From positions 1 through 11,835 of the forward strand of contig JBAYNW010000041.1 of NCBI GenBank assembly GCA_041678605.1: a stretch of DNA of 11,835 nt. The letters are read 5' to 3'. Below are positions 1 through 6,304 of the stretch, piece by piece. The number at the start of each line of letters is the position of its first letter. The stretch's first letter is position 1. Under the pieces are notes generated by a model. The model did no database searches. It had not been told where the DNA came from and saw only the letters and a list, made by a program, of their open reading frames with translations. A program made the position numbers and the translations under genes. The DNA is from JBAYNW01 sp041678605. Its GTDB lineage: Bacteria; Cyanobacteriota; Vampirovibrionia; Gastranaerophilales; Gastranaerophilaceae.

Positions 1-110
1 CGAGGAGAAACAAAGTTTCGACGCGGCAATCTTTCCAATGTACGCCCACAGGATAGATTGCTTCGGTGGATTCCCTTTGTCAGGGCCGATAACCACTGTC
101 TCGCAATGAC
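1..110. repeat. Palindromic dispersed repeat, copy 1 (cut by window edge)
   Basis: This has the same layout as the copy at 1863-1949. The right end is CTCGCAATGAC (100-110); the left partner TCATTGCGAGG is mostly outside the window, with CGAGG left at 1-5. Inside are a small hairpin GAAAC-AAA-GTTTC (7-19), the paired blocks GCAATCT (26-32) and AGATTGC (55-61), and a third stem around CCCT/AGGG near 73-86. The hairpin sequences differ from copy 2 while the pairing is kept. Elements with CATTGCGAGG / CCTCGCAATG ends occur in many bacterial genomes; no transposase is present. Confidence 0.75.
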
Positions 111-203
111 GTAAAAGCGTGCAGTTTTATTTAAAAGTAATTGTGTGTGTACGGGGACAAGAGTTTCGGGTTCTTTTGTTTGGTTTGTTGTTTCCTGGCT
201 CAT
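1..203 (-). CDS. Partial unidentified ORF, open to the left window edge
   Basis: An ATG at 201-203 (minus) is preceded by a strong Shine-Dalgarno, AAGGAGGGG with GGAGG 8 nt before the start, and by a good promoter at 240-268. The frame stays open for 67 codons to the window edge. The protein begins MSQETTNQTKEPETLVPVH, a polar, Thr/Gln/Glu-rich start I do not recognise. From about codon 31 (YVIARQ...) the frame reads through the palindromic repeat at 1-110, so the C-terminal part seen here is repeat-derived and basic. Either the repeat inserted into a real gene and was tolerated, or it truncated a gene and the frame is accidental beyond it. The start signals are convincing; the downstream reading is not. 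It lies 134 bp after gltX on the same strand but has its own promoter. Confidence 0.5.
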   Translation of the reverse strand, partial: MSQETTNQTKEPETLVPVHTQLLLNKTARFYVIARQWLSALTKGIHRSNLSCGRTLERLPRRNFVSP

Positions 204-239
204 TTACTGCCCCTCCTTAATTGTTACTCAGTTATCATT

Positions 240-268
240 ATTTTACCTCTAAATCGTTCCTGTGGCAA
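240..268 (-). promoter_or_regulatory. Sigma70-type promoter for the ORF starting at 203
   Basis: On the minus strand, -35 TTGCCA (263-268), a 17-bp spacer and -10 TAAAAT (240-245), each 5 of 6 to consensus. The predicted start of transcription is near 233, giving a leader of about 30 nt before the ATG. It lies just past the gltX stop hairpin, so the downstream gene seems to be separately transcribed. Confidence 0.55.
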
Positions 269-293
269 TTTTGTTAAATTGTGTTAAGAAGGG

Positions 294-310
294 TGGCGGG
301 AAGCCCGCCA
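294..310 (-). terminator. gltX: Probable gltX terminator hairpin
   Basis: A perfect 7-bp GC-rich stem, TGGCGGG/CCCGCCA with a 3-nt loop, starts 26 bp after the gltX stop codon. The following minus-strand sequence (CCCTTCTTAACAC) is only partly T-rich, so intrinsic termination may be inefficient. Confidence 0.45.
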
Positions 311-336
311 TCTTCGATTTTGTAAATTTTGACGTC

Positions 337-1785
337 TTAATACTTAACCGCAGTTTTAATCCGTTTCAAAACTTTTTCTTTGCCTAAAATCGAAAGTACT
401 GCACAAATGTCGGCACCTTTAGTTCTGCCTGTGACGGCCGCTCTGATTGCCCACATTGTTTCTTTCGGCTTAATTCCGCGTTCTTTGAATGAATTTCTGA
501 GTTCTTCCAAAGTATGGTGCAAAACTTCTTCATCGTTGAAATTCCAACCTTCCGCAAGCGTTTGAACTTCTTTCAAAACCGTTTGGGAGTTTTCGGTGTT
601 CAAAACTTCAGCTTGTACTTCCGGTTCCACATTTACACCCTCTCCGAAGAAATAAGGCACAGCCTCGGTTATATCGGATAAAATCGTCAAAGGCTCACGG
701 GTTACTTCAACCATCCTTAACAATTTTTCTTCACTCAACTCCGTCAAATCATATCGGGTCAAAAACGGCAGTAATTTTTCCTTTAATTCCTCAACCGAAA
801 GCTTCTTGATATATTGGGAATTCATCCAGTTTAATTTGTCATACTCAAAAATTGAATTTGAGGAAGAAACCTCCGCTATCCTGAAATCCTGAGCGATTTC
901 ATCAACTGTCTTAATTTCCACCCCATCAGAAGGCGACCAGCCCAAAAGTGCAACGAAGTTCACAAGTGCATCGATTAAGTACCCTTTTTCAACGAATTCA
1001 CTTACGCCCGTTGCCCCATGACGTTTTGAAAGTTTACTCCTGTCAGGGGCTAAAATCATGCCCAAATGCCCGAATTTCGGGACTTCCGCCCCCAAGGCTT
1101 CGTAAATTAAAATCTGTTTTGGCGTGTTTGAAATGTGGTCCTCGCCCCTTATGATGTGAGAAATTTTCATCAGCATATCGTCAATTACAACCGCAAAATT
1201 GTAAGTCGGTGTGCCGTTTGACTTCATAATAACAAAATCGCCGGTAAGGCTCGTGTCAAATTTCAACTCACCTTTAACAAGGTCGTCGAAGATTAATTCT
1301 TTATTTTCAACCGCAAATCTTATCGCAGGTTTTCTGCCTTCAGCCCTTAATGCGTCTTTTTCGGATTCTGTAAGGTTTTTACACCTGCCCGAATAGATGT
1401 GGGCAATTTTTTTATCCTGAGCCTCTTTTTTTTCTGCTTCAAGTTCTTCGGGAGTACAGAAACATTCGTATGCATAGCTCTTTTCAACAAGCATTTGAGC
1501 GTATTTCGGGTAAATGTCAAATCGCTCTGATTGAGAGTAAGGGCCATAAGGTCCGCCCACGTCAGGACCCTCGTCCCATGCAAGCCCCAAGGCTTTTAAG
1601 CTGTCAAAAATATTTTTGATATAGTCATCACTTGAGCGTTCCAAATCAGTATCTTCAATTCTCAAAATGAATTTTCCGCCGTGTTTTTTTGCAAATAAAT
1701 AATTGAACAAAGCGGTTCTTGCTGTTCCTATGTGCAAATTCCCGCTGGGTGACGGTGCTATGCGTACTCTGATATCTTCTGTCAT
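337..1785 (-). CDS. gltX: Glutamyl-tRNA synthetase
   Basis: This class I aminoacyl-tRNA synthetase charges tRNA with glutamate in the cytosol using ATP. The 482-aa product has normal bacterial GluRS length. The HIGH-type motif is in IAPSPSGNLHIGTART (residues 9-24), followed by LRIEDTDLERS, the IRGEDHISNTPKQ block, and the KMSKS-type motif KLSKRHG (251-257). A Zn-type Cys set is C108-x-C110-x24-C135, but the usual fourth position reads Asn137, so zinc binding is doubtful. The ATG at 1785 is chosen because the protein then begins directly at the catalytic fold and has AAGGA 7 nt upstream. The longer in-frame opening to 1851 is translated repeat sequence. Whether the enzyme is discriminating or also charges tRNA-Gln cannot be told here. 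It has its own promoter at 1957-1985. Confidence 0.96.
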   Translation of the reverse strand: MTEDIRVRIAPSPSGNLHIGTARTALFNYLFAKKHGGKFILRIEDTDLERSSDDYIKNIFDSLKALGLAWDEGPDVGGPYGPYSQSERFDIYPKYAQMLVEKSYAYECFCTPEELEAEKKEAQDKKIAHIYSGRCKNLTESEKDALRAEGRKPAIRFAVENKELIFDDLVKGELKFDTSLTGDFVIMKSNGTPTYNFAVVIDDMLMKISHIIRGEDHISNTPKQILIYEALGAEVPKFGHLGMILAPDRSKLSKRHGATGVSEFVEKGYLIDALVNFVALLGWSPSDGVEIKTVDEIAQDFRIAEVSSSNSIFEYDKLNWMNSQYIKKLSVEELKEKLLPFLTRYDLTELSEEKLLRMVEVTREPLTILSDITEAVPYFFGEGVNVEPEVQAEVLNTENSQTVLKEVQTLAEGWNFNDEEVLHHTLEELRNSFKERGIKPKETMWAIRAAVTGRTKGADICAVLSILGKEKVLKRIKTAVKY

Positions 1786-1802
1786 TTTTTGTTCCTTTTT
1801 TG

Positions 1803-1826
1803 TCATCCCGTACTTGATGCGGGATC
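1803..1826. repeat. Short dispersed palindrome in the gltX leader
   Basis: ATCCCG (1805-1810) and CGGGAT (1820-1825) form a 6-bp stem with a 9-nt loop, within a GTCATCCCG...GCGGGATCT unit of a kind common as a dispersed repeat in bacteria. It ends about 7 nt from the gltX Shine-Dalgarno (1793-1797), so in the mRNA it stands directly upstream of the ribosome site. Confidence 0.55.
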
Positions 1827-1862
1827 TATTCGGTTGCGGTACACCCCACAATTTTCTTTCAT

Positions 1863-1949
1863 CATTGCGAGGATGGCTTTAGCCCGATGCGGCAATCTAA
1901 GAATTGATGCCTTTTGGATTGCTTCGGCTTCAAAAAGCCTCGCAATGAC
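1863..1949. repeat. Palindromic dispersed repeat, copy 2, complete
   Basis: The terminal inverted repeats are CATTGCGAGG (1863-1872) and CCTCGCAATG (1938-1947). Inside are a hairpin GGCT-TT-AGCC (1875-1884), the blocks GCAATCT (1892-1898) and GGATTGC (1916-1922) that pair with one G-U, and a second hairpin GGCTT-CAAA-AAGCC (1926-1939). The fold is a closed stem carrying sub-hairpins, shared with the copy at 1-110. It fills most of the 5' leader predicted for gltX. Confidence 0.8.
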
Positions 1950-1956
1950 AACAATA

Positions 1957-1985
1957 ATTATACTGCGAATAAAACAGAGGGGCAA
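1957..1985 (-). promoter_or_regulatory. gltX: gltX promoter overlapping the upstream terminator
   Basis: Minus strand: -35 TTGCCC (1980-1985, 4 of 6), exact 17-bp spacer, perfect -10 TATAAT (1957-1962). The -35 lies inside one arm of the terminator stem at 1971-2017. Transcription would start near 1950, at the outer edge of the repeat at 1863-1949, giving a leader of about 165 nt. Confidence 0.55.
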
Positions 1986-2017
1986 GTTTTCTTTCAGAAA
2001 ACTTGCCCCTCTGTTTT
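1971..2017 (-). terminator. Strong intrinsic terminator of the acetate-CoA ligase transcript
   Basis: A perfect 20-bp inverted repeat, arms 1971-1990 and 1998-2017, extends two further pairs to leave a 3-nt loop. Its core AGAGGGGCAAG is GC-rich, flanked by A4 on one side and T4 on the other, so it could work in both directions. It lies 92 bp after the ligase stop codon. Confidence 0.8.
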
Positions 2018-2029
2018 GTGTTTCATGCT

Positions 2030-2087
2030 GTCGGGCAAATTTTAACCCTCCCCCTCTAGTTGGGAGGGGGCCGAACAAAAGCCCGAC
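2030..2087. repeat. Nested palindromic repeat after the acetate-CoA ligase gene
   Basis: The outer arms GTCGGGC (2030-2036) and GCCCGAC (2081-2087) enclose a second inverted pair CCCTCCC (2046-2052) and GGGAGGG (2062-2068). The C/G-rich strand bias is unlike the AT-rich surroundings. On the minus strand it begins GTAGGTCGGGCTT, resembling the GTAGGATGGGCTT element at 4312-4332. Together with the two repeats nearer gltX it explains nearly all of the 323-bp gap 1786-2108, where I see no gene. Confidence 0.6.
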
Positions 2088-2108
2088 CTACTTTATCAAC
2101 CTACGTTC

Positions 2109-4283
2109 TTAACCGCAGCAAGAGCATCCGCATCCGCAAGAGCAAGAACCGCCCAAAGCTTCTTTCGCTTCAGCCATTCTTACTTTGATACGTCCGTCAA
2201 CCGCAATTCCTTCGCCGGTTTTTTCTGAAATCAACAATGGGTTGATGTCAAGTTCGTCGATGAATTTGAAGTCAGAAACCAGTTGTGACAATCTCAACAA
2301 AGTTTCTTGAATTTGGTCGATTTGAGCAGGTTTTGTGCCTCTTGCACCTTCCAGTAATTTGTAGGATTTAACTGATTTAATCATTTCCAACGCATCAATG
2401 TCTGTCAAAGGAGCAATTCTGAACGTAACGTCTTTTAGAACTTCGATGAACACACCGCCTAAGCCAAACATCATCATAGGGCCATATTGAGGGTCGGTTG
2501 CAATACCGCAAACCATTTCTCTTGAGCCTTTAACCATTTCCTGAATGATTACGCCTTCAAGTCCTTCGATAAGTCCCTTTTCTGTCAATTTGGCAATCAA
2601 GTCCTGATATTCCGCCCTTAATTGTTCTTCTGACTGGATGTTAACTCTTACACCGCCTACGTCGGTTTTGTGAGAGGTGGTTTTTGAGCTCATTTTCATA
2701 ACAACGGGATAACCTATTTCGTTGCCTAAATTTGCAACTTGTTCTTCGTCAGTTGCAAGTCCGTATTTGCAGGCTCTTATTCCGTAAGCGTCAAGAACGT
2801 CGATACTTTCCAATGTTGTTAATTGGTCACGGCCTTCAGCGATTGACTGCTTAATAATTTTTTCAGCTTTTGATTTATCAACATCATAGCAAGGAGCCTT
2901 CCCTTCGGGTCTTGCCTGCCATAATCTCTGTTGATTAAGTCTGTTAAACCCGTCGGCAGCTTCTTCCGAATACATAAAGAACGGCATATTAACATCCATT
3001 TCTGCAATTTTCAGGAAGAAATCGCTTGTTGTCATAAATACTCCGATAACAGGCTTTTCAGGATGTTTTGCCTTAATTTCCACCAACGCTTTTGCAACAT
3101 CAATATCTTTCAAGCCCAAGAACGGCAAGTAAATAACCGCAATCATATCAACATTTTCGTCTGCGATAACTGTTTCAAGCGTCTGTTTGTAGTGTTCGAT
3201 TGGGGCTGACGCAATCATATCAATCGGGTTTTTAACCGATGCCGCCGCAGGCAAAAAGCTTGTCAGAGTTTCTTTTGTCTTATCGGAAATTTTTGCAATT
3301 TGAAGCCCGTATTCAGATACAGCGTCAGTTGCCATAATTCCGGGGCCGCCTGAGTTTGTAATAATTGCAACTCTGTCACCCTTTGGAATAGGGCAATTCG
3401 CAAAAACTTTCGCTGTTGAGAAGAGATTTTTCAAAGAATATTCTCTTATGACACCTGACTGTATAAGCAAAGCGTTTGCCGCTTTGTCTGCACCGGCAAG
3501 TGAGCCTGTGTGAGAAGAAGCCGCTGAAGCTCCCGCTGCTGAACGTCCTGCTTTCAATGCCAAAATCGGTTTTTTCTTTGAAATTCTTGTCGCTAATTTT
3601 CTGAAATTAGCAGGATTTGCAATTGATTCCATGTAAAGCAGCATTTGTTCAACGTCATCGTCGTTTTCCCAATATTCCAAAGCTGTTTCAGCGTTAACGT
3701 CAGCTTGATTACCGATTGAAATAAATTGAGCAAAACCGATATTTAAGTCTTTTAATATATTCAAGATTCCGCCGCCTAGTGCACCTGATTGAGAAACGAA
3801 ACCGATATGTCCGCGTTCAGGTAAAGATTCGGCGAAACATCCGTCCATTTTTATGTCGGGGTGAGTATTTACAACACCTAAGCAATTAGGCCCTACGCAT
3901 CTCATTCCGTATTTTTCAAGTTTTGCGACCAAATCTTTTTCGAATTGAACACCTTCAGCACCGGCTTCTTTGAATCCTGCGGAAATAACGCAAATTCCTT
4001 TGATTCCCTTTTGGTTACATTCGTCAAGTGCTTGGTCTACAAATTTAGCAGGAATTATGATAATTGCCAAATCTACTTCGCCCGGAATATCCAAAACGCT
4101 TGTATAAGCTTGGATTCCCTCAATGACTCCGCCCTTAGGGTTAATCGGATAAATATCCCCTTTGAATTTGTACTCTTGCAATCTTTTCATAATGTCTGAA
4201 CCGATTGTGTGGTCTTTTGTCGAAGCACCGACTACCGCTATTGCTTTCGGTCTCATGATTTTGTCTAACTGTTCCTTTAACAT
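2109..4283 (-). CDS. ADP-forming acetate/acyl-CoA ligase, fused alpha-beta subunits
   Basis: The enzyme converts acetyl-CoA (or another acyl-CoA), ADP and phosphate to acid, CoA and ATP, a substrate-level phosphorylation step of fermenters. The 724-aa chain has the fused order: CoA-binding Rossmann domain (about 10-135, AVVGAS and GPNC), succinyl-CoA-ligase-like domains (about 155-450), then an ATP-grasp domain (about 490-710). The phosphorylated alpha-type His is H258 in SSHTGSLAG; the beta-type His is H538 in SHKTDVGG. Both positions match the two-histidine relay known for this family. The C-terminus is odd: residues 711-724 read GGSCSCGCGCSCCG, six Cys in ten residues. The start at 4283 gives the full CoA domain, although its ribosome site (GAG) is weak. 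It follows the radical SAM gene by 61 bp and probably shares its transcript. Substrate range cannot be read from sequence. Confidence 0.93.
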   Translation of the reverse strand: MLKEQLDKIMRPKAIAVVGASTKDHTIGSDIMKRLQEYKFKGDIYPINPKGGVIEGIQAYTSVLDIPGEVDLAIIIIPAKFVDQALDECNQKGIKGICVISAGFKEAGAEGVQFEKDLVAKLEKYGMRCVGPNCLGVVNTHPDIKMDGCFAESLPERGHIGFVSQSGALGGGILNILKDLNIGFAQFISIGNQADVNAETALEYWENDDDVEQMLLYMESIANPANFRKLATRISKKKPILALKAGRSAAGASAASSHTGSLAGADKAANALLIQSGVIREYSLKNLFSTAKVFANCPIPKGDRVAIITNSGGPGIMATDAVSEYGLQIAKISDKTKETLTSFLPAAASVKNPIDMIASAPIEHYKQTLETVIADENVDMIAVIYLPFLGLKDIDVAKALVEIKAKHPEKPVIGVFMTTSDFFLKIAEMDVNMPFFMYSEEAADGFNRLNQQRLWQARPEGKAPCYDVDKSKAEKIIKQSIAEGRDQLTTLESIDVLDAYGIRACKYGLATDEEQVANLGNEIGYPVVMKMSSKTTSHKTDVGGVRVNIQSEEQLRAEYQDLIAKLTEKGLIEGLEGVIIQEMVKGSREMVCGIATDPQYGPMMMFGLGGVFIEVLKDVTFRIAPLTDIDALEMIKSVKSYKLLEGARGTKPAQIDQIQETLLRLSQLVSDFKFIDELDINPLLISEKTGEGIAVDGRIKVRMAEAKEALGGSCSCGCGCSCCG

Positions 4284-4311
4284 TTGTTTCTCGCTTTCTT
4301 TTATATATTTG

Positions 4312-4332
4312 ATAGGCTGAAGCCCATCCTAC
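4312..4332. repeat. Small GC-rich hairpin repeat between the radical SAM and ligase genes
   Basis: Minus strand GTAGGATGGGCTTCAGCCTATC: GGCT-TC-AGCC gives a small hairpin that lengthens with mismatches (ATGGGCT/AGCCTAT). It resembles the start of the element at 2030-2087. Its place in the 61-bp gap suggests an RNA processing or attenuation site, but the stem is short. Confidence 0.35.
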
Positions 4333-4344
4333 TTACTAAACCTC

Positions 4345-5082
4345 TTAGTAACCTTCGTCCAGCCATTTTCTGACTCTGAATTTTGCACCCAAACTTTGTG
4401 CGGTTTTTTCACATTCTTTTAAATTTACGTCGTAGCCTTTGTATCCTTCAACAACGCTTGCGGTTGTTTCAATCCCTGCATCTACGCTTTTTTTGATGAA
4501 ATCTTTGACTTCCTCTAAAATATTTTCACATACCAGATTTGGCCGGGTAAGTTCCCTGTAAAGTTCTTCGGTAGGGGCGTTCAGGCTTATCGAGATTTCG
4601 TCGACGAGTCCGACCAGTTCGGGAATTATGTTTCTTTTGTAAACAACATTGGCATGCCCGTTGGTGTTTAAACGGACCTTCACGTCTTTGTAATTCTCTT
4701 TGATAAATTTGGCGACTTCCTTTAGGACTTCAAGTTTAAGTGTCGGCTCGCCGTAACCGCAAAAAACAATTTCTGTTTCATCTTTTGCTCCTGTGGAGTT
4801 TACTTTGTAAACTCTTACGTCGCTATCGTTATGTTCGCCCTGCTCGGCTTGCTCTACGCAAGCCGACTCCGGCTCACACCGGCTGCCGCTTTCTTTTTTA
4901 ATTGCGTTTAGTTGTTTGATGACTTCTTCGACTGTGACATTATCGTTTTTTAGCCACAAATTGGCACCGCATACATCGTCTTTGAGTGTGCGGATACAGA
5001 AGATGCACTCATTTGTGCATTTGTTTGTAAGATTTATGTAAATCTTTCCATCGAGTAAATATACTAAATTTTCTTCTGCCAT
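4345..5082 (-). CDS. TatD-linked radical SAM protein with an extra internal segment
   Basis: The family is recognisable from INLTNKCTNECIFC, with the 4Fe-4S ligands C22, C26 and C29 in the C-x3-C-x2-C pattern, then NLWL, FCGYGEPTL (about 108-115), VRLNTNGHAN, ISLNAPTEELY, and the terminal FRVRKWL. This matches the small radical SAM family often encoded with TatD nucleases; its substrate is unknown to me and no tatD lies in this window. The ATG at 5082 is chosen because AGGA stands 6 nt upstream and the family starts just before the LVYLLDGKIYINLT stretch; the upstream ATG at 5127 has a poor ribosome site. Residues about 64-101 form an extra hydrophilic segment before the GYGEP motif, encoded by unusually GC-rich, palindromic DNA (see the repeat at 4796-4892). 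The product is 245 aa. Confidence 0.85.
   Translation of the reverse strand: MAEENLVYLLDGKIYINLTNKCTNECIFCIRTLKDDVCGANLWLKNDNVTVEEVIKQLNAIKKESGSRCEPESACVEQAEQGEHNDSDVRVYKVNSTGAKDETEIVFCGYGEPTLKLEVLKEVAKFIKENYKDVKVRLNTNGHANVVYKRNIIPELVGLVDEISISLNAPTEELYRELTRPNLVCENILEEVKDFIKKSVDAGIETTASVVEGYKGYDVNLKECEKTAQSLGAKFRVRKWLDEGY
4796..4892. repeat. Palindromic, GC-rich insert inside the radical SAM gene
   Basis: Two perfect hairpins lie within coding sequence: GAGTTTAC-TTT-GTAAACTC (4796-4814) and a 9-bp stem TCGGCTTGC/GCAAGCCGA with a 5-nt loop (4844-4866), followed by AGCCG-ACTC-CGGCT (4861-4874, overlapping). The block from 4829 to 4892 is far more GC-rich than its host gene. It is in frame and encodes a polar segment (SRCEPESACVEQ...) that the family does not need. 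It looks like a small mobile palindromic unit accepted by a coding region. Confidence 0.55.
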
Positions 5083-5150
5083 GTTACATCCTATTAAAAG
5101 CTCTTTATAATTCGTGTAAAAAATCACATTTCAGTCGCCCGATTGATATT

Positions 5151-5178
5151 ATTATGACACATCAAGATTTGCTGACAA
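5151..5178 (-). promoter_or_regulatory. Candidate promoter for the radical SAM / ligase transcript
   Basis: Minus strand: -35 TTGTCA (5173-5178, 5 of 6), 16-bp spacer, -10 CATAAT (5151-5156, 5 of 6). Transcription would begin near 5144, about 60 nt before the chosen ATG. A second -10-like TATAAA lies nearer the gene without a good -35. Confidence 0.4.
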
Positions 5179-5217
5179 GTAAAAATAATGTAAAGAAAGG
5201 AATAAATAATCACAGAC

Positions 5218-5255
5218 AGAGGCGGGATTTTTCGGTTAAGAAAAATCCCGCCTCT
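5218..5255 (-). terminator. Hairpin terminator after the 229-aa protein gene
   Basis: A perfect 16-bp stem (5218-5233 with 5240-5255) and 6-nt loop starts 25 bp after the stop codon at 5281. Its core is AGAGGCGGG with a T5/A5 run inside the stem, and there is no long T-tract after it on the minus strand. It also shields the radical SAM promoter from read-through. Confidence 0.65.
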
Positions 5256-5280
5256 AAATTTAGTTTATTAATATATTACC

Positions 5281-5970
5281 TTAAGCTTTTTCTTCAATTT
5301 TTTCGTTTACTTTTTCTTCTATTTTCTTATCAAGCTTAACTTCATTATCAACTGCTTTATCAGCTTTGTTTTGCAAATTGTTTCTAAATTTATTTACACC
5401 ATGATCATAAATAGCTCCAATTGCAAACCAACTGGCTAAAGCCAATGGAATGGTAGCGATTAGCGATTTTTTAGGGGCTTTTGTCCTTATCTTATCAAGC
5501 AGAGATATTGCTCCAATTCCCAAGCCAATCCAAGTGCAAACTTTTTTGCCTTTGTTTGTACGTTTTTGTGCTACTTCAGTTTGTGCAAATTTATCTGCAT
5601 CTTTTTTCCTTGTTTTATTGATAATAGCATCTAGAATTGCACCAAAACCAACGGCGACACCGGCTGTTGCAATTAAAAATCCTGTTGCCAATCCCGCTAT
5701 TTTTCCTTTAGACATTTTGGTTTCAACTGGTTTTAAAGGTCCGAATAATGAATTTTCTAGATTTAAATCTTTGAAATAACGATCAAGGACATTACTGTTT
5801 AATGCTTTTTTAATTTCCCCTATACCTAACAAACCTTCGGCGGTAAGACCTGCTACTGCTACCAGGGGATAATATTTTTTACCTTCGTTACTTTTTTCGT
5901 ACTCATTTCCTTGTTTTGTTGCCTTGATTTTTCCAGCAAAGGCCACTGAATTCACACCACTTACGCTCAT
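5281..5970 (-). CDS. Unknown hydrophobic protein with N-terminal FAGK motif
   Basis: I do not recognise a family. The 229-aa product starts MSVSGVNSVAFAGKI, a short polar N-terminus with an F-x-G motif at 11-13. Hydrophobic stretches lie at about 33-52, 91-116, 144-158 and 169-188, rich in Gly and Ala, with basic loops between (KTRKK, KRTNKGKK). The C-terminal 35 residues are highly charged and probably coiled coil (KLDKKIEEKVNEKIEEK). This suggests a small integral membrane protein with a cytosolic helical tail. The ATG at 5970 is used because AAGGA stands 9 nt upstream; the frame could extend to a TTG at 5988 but that lies on the ribosome site. It diverges from the 778-aa gene, which carries the same style of F-x-G motif, so the two may belong to one lineage-specific set. 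Confidence 0.75.
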   Translation of the reverse strand: MSVSGVNSVAFAGKIKATKQGNEYEKSNEGKKYYPLVAVAGLTAEGLLGIGEIKKALNSNVLDRYFKDLNLENSLFGPLKPVETKMSKGKIAGLATGFLIATAGVAVGFGAILDAIINKTRKKDADKFAQTEVAQKRTNKGKKVCTWIGLGIGAISLLDKIRTKAPKKSLIATIPLALASWFAIGAIYDHGVNKFRNNLQNKADKAVDNEVKLDKKIEEKVNEKIEEKA

Positions 5971-6304
5971 AATTTTATGTCCTTTCAATTTTTACAATTA
6001 CCTTCAATCTATTTAAAACTCAAAAATAATATTTTTTGCCACATAATGCAACCAATTTTACAAATTGTTACATTGTTTTTTTTGTAAACAATTGTAAAAG
6101 TATGGGGCAATTTTTCAAAAAACCGGCAATTTGTTTTTTCAGGGGACTTTAAACTATCGTAGGTACAAGTTTCTCAAGCAAGTGTTAAAATAAGTAAACT
6201 AAGTTTTAAAAAAAGCTTGCCAAAAAATCAAAAATGTGAGATAAATTTATCTAATGGGGAAATTTGAAAATCTTATACAAGATTAGACAAATGGAAATGA
6301 GGAA
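5971..6304. promoter_or_regulatory. Divergent AT-rich control region between the two FxG-motif genes
   Basis: This 334-bp stretch has no gene. The motif A(A/T)TTGTAAAA occurs three times: minus at 5989-5999, minus at 6056-6065 and plus at 6089-6099, the last joined to a TTGTAAACAA palindrome. A repeated GGCAATTT appears near 6106 and 6125. A weak minus-strand promoter for the 229-aa gene is TTGGTT-N18-TATTAT (6026-6055). The plus-strand promoter and a palindrome are listed separately. Confidence 0.35.
6217..6252 (+). promoter_or_regulatory. Candidate promoter with overlapping palindrome for the 778-aa gene
   Basis: Plus strand: -35 TTGCCA (6217-6222, 5 of 6), 17-bp spacer, -10 GATAAA (6240-6245, 4 of 6). 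A perfect 14-bp palindrome AGATAAATTTATCT (6239-6252) covers the -10 and the predicted start point, where a repressor could act. A second small inverted pair, AATCTT-ATAC-AAGATT, follows at 6269-6284 in the leader. Confidence 0.38.

Noticed and set aside
1786..1851. Longer N-terminus for gltX (22 extra codons)
   Set aside because: The extra codons translate a dispersed palindrome; the ATG at 1785 has a proper ribosome site and matches the family start.
1786..1950. T-box or other riboswitch in the gltX leader
   Set aside because: No T-box consensus or antiterminator/terminator pair is visible; the structure is fully explained by the two dispersed repeats.
1789..2112. Open frames on both strands across 1789-2112
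   Set aside because: They translate repeats and the terminator hairpin, with no ribosome site or recognisable protein sequence.
2109..2159. Frameshift creating the Cys-rich ligase tail
   Set aside because: The frame runs unbroken from the conserved ATP-grasp end to a stop, with regular TGC/GGA/TCT codons; a simple indel would not give such an ordered pattern.
3945..4199. Plus-strand ORFs inside the ligase gene (also 2931-3209)
   Set aside because: They are antisense shadows of a well-supported conserved gene.
5154..5339. Plus-strand 61-codon ORF
   Set aside because: It crosses the terminator hairpin and the 3' end of the opposite gene; low-complexity sequence and no ribosome site.
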